Origin: Aurelia coerulea
Taxonomy: Eukaryota; Cnidaria; Scyphozoa; Semaeostomeae; Ulmaridae
Assembly: GCA_039566865.1 (NCBI GenBank)
Contig: CM076959.1
Span: 7,237,501 to 7,301,500, forward strand
Direction of reading: 5' to 3'
DNA length: 64,000 bases
The notes under the pieces were generated by a model that worked only from the letters and a program-made list of their open reading frames with translations, was not told the DNA's origin and did no database searches. Made by a program: the position numbers and the translations under genes. This document shows positions 56,338-64,000 of the stretch, piece after piece. Within the stretch, counting starts at the first letter, position 1. Every line of letters starts with the position of its first letter.

Positions 56338-56780
56338 TTTAAAGCCACTGGGCAGTTGAAATCAACACTTTCCTTTCCAGTTTCGTCTTCCTTTGAGCAA
56401 AGCAGCTCAAATCTGTGTAATGGAATGAGGTTCTCGGCGTCCAAATCACGGCCATGGATTCCTCTTCCAAATATTGCTTCTTTCCGGATTGTATTCCTGT
56501 TTATTGCTTTCTTCAAGTTGTCACGAATACGGTCACGTATAGTAAAAAGACTCGAAGCTGAACCATTTGATAAGCAACTTCTCAAAGTATATTCCTCCAT
56601 GTTGACAGCAGCATAAAAATATAGTAATATTTTTTCGCGCCAAATATTTGAGAGTTCTGTGAATGGCCTATGCTTGCGCAATTCTGACATTTGAGTTGCA
56701 CTAGTGGAGGGATGCAACTGGAGTATTCTTGCGCTGCAGAGGTCTAGGGAGTAGTGCACCAGCTCAAGCGTTTGTTTCAA
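56338..56780 (-). CDS. Exon of an unknown protein
   Basis: About 148 open codons on the minus strand, ending at a donor (TTTAAA|GTGAGT at 56338/56337). A plausible start is the internal ATG of MSELRKHRPF near 56690. It contains a helical WREKILLYFYAAV segment, a basic IRDNLKKAINRNTIRK stretch, and a C-terminal LCSKEDETGKESVDF. It looks like coding sequence by composition. No family recognised. Confidence 0.45.
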
Positions 56781-57240
56781 AACAAACGACTGTCAAAATG
56801 TTTTGATTGATACTAGTGCACCACCAGATGCTATTGAGCAATAATATCCCCTTAGGGTCTCAATCTCTTAGGATATGATATTTAGCATACATTTATCATG
56901 TGGTTGTCGTTTGGTCCCTTTTTGCTTCATCAGAGCGACTTTACCATTCAAAATGTCATACTCGCAGAGAAGCAGCTACGAGTGATGATGAAGGAATGAG
57001 CAGCCCCGGATAATTTCGTTTTCCCTCATGTTCAAGATGAAAAAAAGCTTTGACTTGGCCCAAGCTTGGCCTGTTGATTCAAATGAACGAGAAAATATCG
57101 TCAAATTTGACTAATTTCTATTTTGGATAGCGGTTTGGAAGACACCAACAATTAGCAAAACTGACTAATGCAATTGCATTAGTTGCACCAGTCTGGATCC
57201 GCCCCTGGTATCATAAGTAAATTATTTGAAAAAAAGTCAA
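56781..57240. other. Non-coding, with a hAT-like tip
   Basis: 57190-57207 (CTGGATCCGCCCCTGG) resembles the right end of the MITE at 9561-9878. No partner end is visible. Confidence 0.4.
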
Positions 57241-57269
57241 TGGAAAAGACCACAAAGGTAGTGTAAGAA

Positions 57270-58515
57270 CCAGTGAGTATCAATGTGGAGGAAAACAAGG
57301 AAGATCTACTAAGGATAATTGGATAACAATGATGGTGATGATAAATAGAAATAAAGAGTTAAAAAGAAAACTTATGCCATCTTTGCGGATGCTGAAAAAT
57401 GCTTTGATAAGCTGTGATTGGAAGACTCATTAGTGCAGATGAATAGAAGTGGAATAAGGAAGAGAGAAGTAACAATGATACGTGCAATGAATAGCGAGGC
57501 AAGAATAATAGTGGAAACACCATCAGGCTACACAGATGAGATAAACGTAAATAATACTGTTAAGTAGGGTACCATTTATGGACCCCAGTTGTGCTGTGTA
57601 AGTACCTCAAGTAAATGAAATAAAAGAAACGCCAGTGACAATTATCTCTCCAGCATTAGCGTGCAGAGCAATTATTTATGTAGATGAATCAGTGGAGCAG
57701 GGAGTAAAAGCATGATTGAGAACAGTGGAAGAAACCTGAGACAGATGGAAGAGACAAAGAAGTTCACTTTCAACTTAGAAAAAGCAAATATCTAGTGATA
57801 AATACAGGAATAGGAAAAGAAGAAGACCCGGAGATAGAACTCTTGAACGGAAAAATGCAAATGGCGCAGGAATATGCGTTTTTGGGAAATTACATAGACA
57901 AGAAAGGGAATATCAAAAGGCAGTCAGATGAAGTAGAGAGGAAAATGTACAGAATGGTAAAAGGAATAAAGCAACTTGGAACAGAAGATAAACTGGGAAG
58001 ATAGGTAGGTAGGTATCATATTTAACGTGGCTAGCCTGCGAAAGTCTGAGAGAGACTTATTTCCAGCAGGGGCCACGGATGTTTTACCATCAACATGCGG
58101 CAGCTACCAGATTTCCCTCACATGGCTCTGGTCGACCCGGGCTAGAGTTAGGGACAGCGACCAAACTGTCCAGCACGGGATTCGAACCTCGGCCGTTCTG
58201 AACTTTGGTTTACGAGTCAGTCGCCTTATCCACTCGGCCACGCGCTCTCGAGATTAAGCATCAAAGCAAGAATATTAATGTATGAAAAGACAGTAATACC
58301 ATCTCTAACATATAACTTGGAATGCTGGTCAAATGTAAGACAAAAAGATTGGGATCACCTTGAACGAATTCAACCAATAGCGATAAAAGCTATACTTAAT
58401 TTACCACAGTCAACCCCGTATTGGGGAATATTAAAGGAAACTGCAATATGGCCCATGAAGCAGAGAGTAGAATACCAGAAAATGATGAGGTATCATCAAT
58501 TAATGCACTCTTGAC
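57270..58515 (+). pseudogene. Decayed non-LTR reverse transcriptase with a SINE inside
   Basis: Read across frameshifts and stops, the plus strand gives IFADAEKCFDKL (block A), a GTIYGPQLC-like block, a YVDE remnant of the YxDD site, EYAFLGNYIDKKGNIK, and a C-terminal part: YEKTVIPSLTYNLECW, LERIQ, LPQSTPYWGILKETAI. This is a different RT type from LINEs 2 and 3, closer in style to R4/Dong- or NeSL-type elements (uncertain). Several stops and a 250-bp SINE (58003-58250) break it. Dead copy. Confidence 0.75.
58003..58250 (-). mobile_element. tRNA-derived SINE
   Basis: On the minus strand the 5' part reads like a tRNA: A box TGGCCGAGTGG (58230-58240) and B box GGTTCGAATCC (58178-58188), at normal spacing. 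The loop reads CTCGTAA, i.e. anticodon CGT, suggesting a tRNA-Thr ancestor. The tRNA-unrelated tail ends at the low coordinate in (TACC)n, 58001-58013. It would be transcribed by RNA polymerase III and moved by a LINE. It is inserted in the decayed reverse transcriptase. Confidence 0.85.
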
Positions 58516-58539
58516 GATAAACGAGTTGCAAAGCAAGTG

Positions 58540-59223
58540 ATAGAGGACCAAACATTGCGAAAGCAAGAAAAGTGTTGATATGAAGATGTAAGACAAATTG
58601 CGGAGAGGTTGCAGATGAACATTCAAGAAGTGAAGTTGAGTAAAAGTCCGAATGAAAGAACATTACAAAGAAAAGAATACAAGAAGACATTGAGGAAATA
58701 TTGTACAAGACAATGAAGGAAATGACAAAATTAAGACATTTAAAGGGAAGTTATATGAGACAGGAATACTTTAACCCTAGCCATCCTTCGGGATTCCCAT
58801 GTCTCTATTGCCTCACTTCTATAAGCCCTCTCTGTAAATTGGTTTTGTTAGAGGTGCAGGAACCTCTGCTTCATGCTTTGTCATCAGGTAGCTGCCAGTG
58901 TTTCCAATGGTGAATTTTGATATGGCAGAAGATAAAATGATAACAAATGTGAAAACTAATACTAAGAAATCAAGATAATATCAACAAAAGATAACAAGGG
59001 AGGGTAATGCTAACCGAACCCCCCAAGGGCCCACAGCAAATTTTTACCAGTTGTTGTAGAGTCTTGATTATGTTTGATCAGATTCAGTATGCAAGTATAT
59101 GTTGAAATAAGGAATATGTTGTAAATATTTTCAATTGGTGTAGTAGTAGGAGTTTGCCTGTGAGTATTGCCTCATTTTATTGAATTGTGTTTTGATTTCA
59201 GAGAGGTTGTAGCATGTAGCTCC
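58540..59223. other. Non-coding, probable LINE 3' debris
   Basis: 58520-58770 continues in the style of the decayed LINE (basic, AAGAAAAG-rich). No further gene seen. Confidence 0.35.
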
Positions 59224-59231
59224 TCCTAATC

Positions 59232-60617
59232 CAGGGACCGCGGAGCCGGGGGTGCTGGGGGGGGGCTTTAGCCCCCCCAATAATTTCCAAGATATAGCTT
59301 TTTGATGTTCTAGTTTTTCGAGTACCTGTTCGTTTTGAAATAGGTACGGCGTCAGGGAGTTTTCCTGAAACGGAACGGGATCAGTACAAAAGAATTTATT
59401 GGATCTCATTGTTGAGCACTGCAGAAAACATCAACATTTCCCTTTAGTTTCTGCTTGGAAATTTAGGGGAAACCAACAAGTTTATCTGGGAAATTGAAGG
59501 GAAACGGACATTTCCATTTCCTTCTCAGGAAATTATGGGGAAAGTGTCCGTTTCCCCAAAATTTCTCCATGAAAAACGTAGGGAAATTTTGTCATTTTTT
59601 GCAGTGGAGGCAATCAATGAGAGGTTCAACCAGTCCAGCTTTATTTCTTCAAAACCCTTGAATCTCTTCTGGTTAACTTCGTTAATGCAAGCGATGTTTC
59701 ATCTCAAATAAAATACGTCGAGGAGAATTATGCCGACGACATACAAATTTCACTATTCTTACCACAGCTTGAAATATTAAAACTTTTAGTAAAAGATGTA
59801 AAAATAGATTGCTTTCATGATATCTAGATGTTTTTAAGAGAAATTCCAGTTGCTCAAAGATTGCTAATAGGTCAAAATTGTCCAAATTTGTAAACTGCTG
59901 AGTGCGCTGAGTGTCATGTCAACCCTGCAACAAGTGCAACTGGCTAGCGATCATTCTCTTTAGCAAGGGTCTAAAAACTTGGCTTCGCTCAAGAATGTCC
60001 CAAAAAGGATTCAACAATTTAGCAATCCTTCATAATCACAAACATAGGACAGACAGAATAAACAGTATTGAAGTTGCAACTATTTTCATCAATAGAAACG
60101 AGAACAGGATACGAAATATAGGGAAATTTTATTAAAATGTAGATTAATTGATGATACTAACTTACTCAGAATAAATGTTCAATGTTGCGTTGTTAGGTTC
60201 TGCTGTGTTTAAAATGCTTATCTCTGAAAGTATAGCAGTGTTATGTTATGTCACCATATTATCTATTTCTTAGAATGAAATAATTCAAAGAGATTTTTAA
60301 CTTCGTCATTAGACTAAAGCATAGCGTTCCTTTAGGCCTTTCCCTTTATACCAAAAGATGCTGCGTGGTCCCCGAGCCTTCGCTATCAAATGTTAGACGT
60401 ACTATAAACTGCAAACTATTTTCCACTTTTGTCGCGATTTACAGTAGGATTTAGTGGTTAAATATGCTACAAAAGAATATCTTTTCCCAGGCGTGTCTTG
60501 GTAGGAAAAGGGTGTTGGTCGCATTTATAGCCAAAGTAGAGGGCGTGGTCAGGAAAATTCTCAGGTTTCTCCCTGCTTTTTAGCCCCCCCAATCGAAATT
60601 ATGCTCCGCGGTACCTG
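59232..60617 (+). mobile_element. Internally deleted hAT element
   Basis: An exact 8-bp duplication, TCCTAATC (59224-59231, 60618-60625), flanks ends CAGGGACCGCGGAGC and, reversed, CAGGTACCGCGGAGC. It is 1386 bp. The interior keeps a broken hAT C-terminus (about 59600-60135). G/C runs lie inside both ends. Confidence 0.88.
59600..60135 (+). pseudogene. hAT transposase C-terminal remnant
   Basis: Frameshifted frames give YVEENYADDIQISLFLPQLE, then a corrupted PATSATS-like stretch, then LKTWLRSRMSQKGFNNLAIL, HRTDRINSIEVATIF and NENRIRNIGKF. This is the standard end of Ac/hobo-type hAT transposases (dimerisation region). The catalytic core is missing. Confidence 0.8.
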
Positions 60618-60702
60618 TCCTAATCAGGTTGTTTCTGAGTGTTTCTGTTTATGAAACCTTTATGCAAGGATTTTTGTTTGTAGTATGGTGGTTCCCAATT
60701 TG

Positions 60703-60725
60703 AACGTGTGTGTGTGTGTGTGTGT
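60703..60725. repeat. (GT)n microsatellite
   Basis: About 10 GT units. Confidence 0.95.
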
Positions 60726-60889
60726 TCATCTGAAAGCCCAACGATCATGTAACCGGAAGATTATCAGGAACTGCTGTGCAGCCGCATGTCTGTAGCGCAG
60801 CATGGTGATCCAGTGAGGTCATGGGTCAAGGGACATCGCGTTCTTGTTGTCATGGTATGTCAGATCAATGCAAGGTCAAGCATACAAAT

Positions 60890-61222
60890 ATTTTTGTATA
60901 AGAAACTGCCCATGAGAAACTCACCTCTCAGATCGCCAAAAAATTAATAAACTCTAGTAATGGGAATATTCAAGTTAAGAAACTATTTATTTTGATAAAA
61001 GAGATTCTTGACCATATTTCCTGTATCAAATTACTGGTAAGGTACTTAAGTAATGTCTAAACATCGGGAAGGCATAAAAAACCTTGTTTTGAAATGTTCC
61101 TGATGGCACAGGTAGTGCACATGGAGATCGTTCTGGAACATCTAAGAAACTCGTAAGTAGCTCTGAGTACTCAAAATCTGATAATTTTAAGAAAGTTTCA
61201 GTTATAAAAAGAATACGCGTAT
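60890..61222 (-). repeat. R1 copy, uninterrupted
   Basis: From ATTTTTGTATAAGAAACTGC to AAAAAGAATACGCGTATT. It carries the same internal blocks as the split copies, so it serves as the reference for the family. Confidence 0.75.
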
Positions 61223-61924
61223 TGCACTTCCTCATTCTTTCACTTCATCAACTCAAAGCAGCATTGAACAATTTTTACCATCGAGTCAATGAAATATGTA
61301 TGTGTCACGTTTTTTCTTGGGATGAATTTCATAAAGAATTGTGACAAAAGGACCCTAACAAAGGGATATTGTTCTGCGGCGATCCTCGTGCAATGGGCTA
61401 TTATGTTCAATGCTTTGGTCTAATAGGCCGTATTCTCTACATTGTCACTGATCTTGATTAAACCATTGTGAGGGTGATGGAGTGAACAAATATTCTGAAA
61501 GGTTCTTTTTTCATTACACCACGGTAGTTTTGAATGGGAATATGTTGGGGAACTGGACGAATTTGATTCAAAGCTTTGCAAATGATCACAGGGGGCAGTT
61601 TCGTTGCAGGCAAGTTTTATTTTATATCAGATCGAGACTTTGACGGGAGAGAAGCTAAAGGACGGAAACTAGATCAGTGTGAATGATTGAATGCATGGTC
61701 TAACACAACTTGACGAGGAAATAGTAAACACCCATCCACCCACCCTATTTCTCTCTTTTTGATACGTTTGATTCTTGATTGCCATCAGCTATAACTTCAC
61801 TTTGAGATGTTGTTCGAAAAATGTACGTTTAGTTCATATTAAAAGTTCAACAACATATTTGGTATAACATTCTTGCATTTAACTCACAAATGTTTCTCAG
61901 GACTTCTCAGACATACATATGGGC
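61223..61924. other. Non-coding stretch
   Basis: No gene, repeat or motif recognised. Confidence 0.4.
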
Positions 61925-62045
61925 TTATCCAAGTTTCTTATAAAAGAAAAAACCTGTAATAGTGCTGGAGTTTCTCAAAATGTTGGCCATATTAGTCTGG
62001 TTTTTTATATAATAGATAGTTTCTTATAAAAAACGTGTAGTACAT
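61925..62045. repeat. Short R1-like derivative
   Basis: Two ATAAGAAA/TTTCTTATA tips around a short centre; probably an internally deleted R1. Confidence 0.5.
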
Positions 62046-62219
62046 TAAACATTTTGTCTGATAGTAAGCGTCCTGGAGTCTTGATTCTCTGGAAAGGCAC
62101 TTTAAACCTTTTGCTCTGGTTGGTGATGAGTCCTTGTTAGTCATGTATGGTGTCTTAAATATTTTTATGATATTTAAGATGCCATATTGGGTTTTACGAG
62201 ATATTCTCATTTTAAGGAG

Positions 62220-62376
62220 ACTTTAGATTCTTTTTGGATAAGTACTATTTAGGGCGTTTCCACGATGTTTCTCTTTAAATAAGGGCGTTTCCCGTTATGC
62301 AGAAGGGCGTGGTCCCAACAATTTTTCCGGGGGCGCTTCAGCTATAGTCAGATTTCCCCCTGGATCCACTCCTGTA
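62220..62376. mobile_element. hAT-like end fragment
   Basis: AGGGCGTTTCC and AGGGCGTGGTC motifs precede CTGGATCCACTCCTG, which is the inverse of a CAGGAGTGGATCCAG end. No left end seen. Confidence 0.45.
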
Positions 62377-62535
62377 ACAGGGAGATATCCGATTTTAGAC
62401 ACTGTTGGGATACCATTACTTTTAAGCATGGTGGTAAATCCTGTCCAATTAGGAAGACCAGAAATATTTCCAAGCTCTCTGGTAAGAGCAAAAGCCAAAT
62501 CTTTAAGTATTGTAGAAGTTTTTGTAACAAGGTTT

Positions 62536-62765
62536 CTGATTGGCTGATCTGCTTCCAATGTTACGGAACGTAACAGCGTTATGATTGGCTAGAGATTGGA
62601 CTACCAATGATGAAATTGCTTTTCGTCCAATCAGCGACGGGCAGTAGGGGAATCGCCATTATTTTTCAACCGTCAAATATCCAGACAAAATGGCCGCCGC
62701 ACCGATCACGCATATGAAGTGTCATCACCGCCAAAATTGCAATGTGATATTGAGAAGTTCAATTT
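62536..62765 (+). promoter_or_regulatory. CCAAT-rich promoter-like patch with a short first-exon candidate
   Basis: Five CCAAT or ATTGG boxes lie between 62539 and 62633, followed by AAAATGGCCGCC (62688-62699), which is both YY1-like and a good start context. The frame from 62690 (MAAAPITHMKC...) is only 25 codons, so it would need splicing. No donor is convincing. Confidence 0.3.
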
Positions 62766-63103
62766 GAAATCGAATTGTGTAAATGCAAATGCATTCATGC
62801 AATTAAGATACCTATATAGAACTTGAATCGACAAACTAAAATCTAATTGCACATTTTAAAATGCATTCATTGGAAACAAGTTCTAAATTGCAAATAGTAA
62901 TTTTGAAAGCTAAATCAAATGGTAAAAGCCAAGTGATAAACAATATCCCAAACCGAAAGTGCACGACAAAATCTCAAACCAGAATTGCATTACGAAATCC
63001 TAAATCGAAAATATATCAAAAATCCTAAACCGAATATGTATTGTGAAATCGTCAACCGAGAAGCAAAACGAGACTTTAATCGACAACACGAATTTCCTGA
63101 AGT

Positions 63104-63310
63104 CAATGAACCGCTAAGTGAACCGCCAAAATTGCATTTTGAAATCAAAACTTCATTCTGAAATCAAAATGCCAACATGATCATTTGATCAATGAACCGC
63201 TAAGTGAAATGCCAAAATTGCATTCTGAAATCAAAACTTCCTTCTAAAATCAAAATGACAACATGATCATTTGATCAATGAACCGCTAAGTGAAATGCCA
63301 AAATGATATT
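63104..63310. repeat. 86-bp tandem repeat, about 2.4 copies
   Basis: CAATGAACCGCTAAGTGAA recurs at 63104, 63190 and 63276. The preceding 300 bp is a more degenerate mix of the same AAATC / CCAAA words. Confidence 0.8.
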
Positions 63311-64000
63311 GGAAACCAAATGCTGTATTGTTCTTTCAAAAGCACTTGATGAAAGAGTAGCCCGAACAAATAAGAACTCTATTCTCTAAACAGCCGGGGG
63401 TCTCTTAGATCAAAGAGGTCCAATAAAGGATAAGAAACTCCGTTGCCAAAGAGACATAGAAATGTTCAACATTTTCAACTATACCCCCTTTACGGCATAC
63501 AGTAAAAACCAGACCCTAGGACCATTAAGTACCAATGTGTGATAGGACCCTTAACACCGGATCAATATCTCCTCATATGATACTACCATTTCTGCTGTTT
63601 CTATTACATCAGATGACGTCAAGAGTAGATTTAAAGAATTTTTCTATGTTGTGTGAATTTATTACATGGAAAGGAAGGTTTCATATTTTACACCGCTTTT
63701 CATCTGTGAAACGTTTCCACCCTTTCTCATTGCTCATCATGGACAAATTTCCTATCTCCCAACATGGTGTTCATACTGAAGAAAACAAATGATTCTTTAT
63801 GGTGGAATAATGTCATTATTGCTCTCTGTTCTAAATTTCAATGAAATTCTATTGCCGCTTTTTTGCTTCATTGACGTAGAAGTTTTCTTTGAAAGAGTGT
63901 TGTTTCAACTTCAAAATGTTCCTTAGAAACCTGATTTGGTTTTCCAGGGTTTCTTTTATGAAGGAACCTCAGAAAACAAATAGAGAATTCCAAGCGAACT
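63311..64000. other. Non-coding stretch
   Basis: No supported gene. A CCAGACCCTAGGACCA block at about 63511 recalls the inverted repeats at 28870 and 31637. Confidence 0.4.

Noticed and set aside
58172..58247. Functional tRNA-Thr gene
   Set aside because: The acceptor stem does not pair and a SINE-type tail follows; better explained as a SINE.

Overview
This window is nuclear DNA of an animal. It is AT-rich, has spliced genes with GT-AG introns, and is packed with eukaryotic transposons and SINE/LINE debris. I see no operons, rRNA, CRISPR or prokaryotic signals. The mixture (THAP-type P element, PIF/Harbinger, CR1/L2-like LINEs, a Transib-like fold-back, piggyBac-like TTAA elements, hAT and Mutator-like fold-backs) fits a marine invertebrate, most likely an anthozoan cnidarian. 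That placement is an inference from element content, not from a host marker gene.

Layout. 1-8265: a LINE 3' end (minus) split by a complete 6.2-kb P element (1197-7415) with 29-bp inverted ends, an 8-bp target duplication and two convergent spliced genes. 8266-11786: non-coding DNA with one hAT MITE and a promoter-like patch. 11796-14966: a Mutator-like fold-back whose arms are 15-bp minisatellites, with a Harbinger MITE and pieces of a dispersed repeat (here called R1) nested inside. 15105-18455: one R1 copy split by a piggyBac-like MITE and a second fold-back (15863-18300). 19339-20255: a pogo-like MITE carrying a nested hAT-like MITE. 20869-21150: a small coiled-coil ORF. 22094-23500: tandem duplications. 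23626-25229: piggyBac-like element E2 with a nested insertion. 27648-28489 and 34129-34533: pieces of a RING-like gene and a MITE, separated by two 5'-truncated LINEs (29597-31218 minus, 32354-34078 plus). 35944-36423 and 40991-41687: minus-strand exon-like ORFs on either side of a complete Harbinger element (37297-40821) with a MADF/Myb-like gene and a DDE transposase. 42278-46418: a YqaJ/lambda-exonuclease-like coding region split by piggyBac-like element E3, which itself holds a Transib-like fold-back. 46857-50794: further plus-strand exons, one of them split by a third fold-back (47801-50114). 51-64 kb: decayed hAT, LINE, SINE, mariner-like and R1 material.

How it works together. The autonomous-looking parts are the P element (transposase plus a zinc-finger/P-C-terminal partner) and the Harbinger element (transposase, with one in-frame stop before its tail, plus MADF partner). 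The rest is largely non-autonomous DNA. Several insertions can be proven from the sequence alone, because target duplications are exact and uninterrupted copies or restored reading frames are also present in the window.
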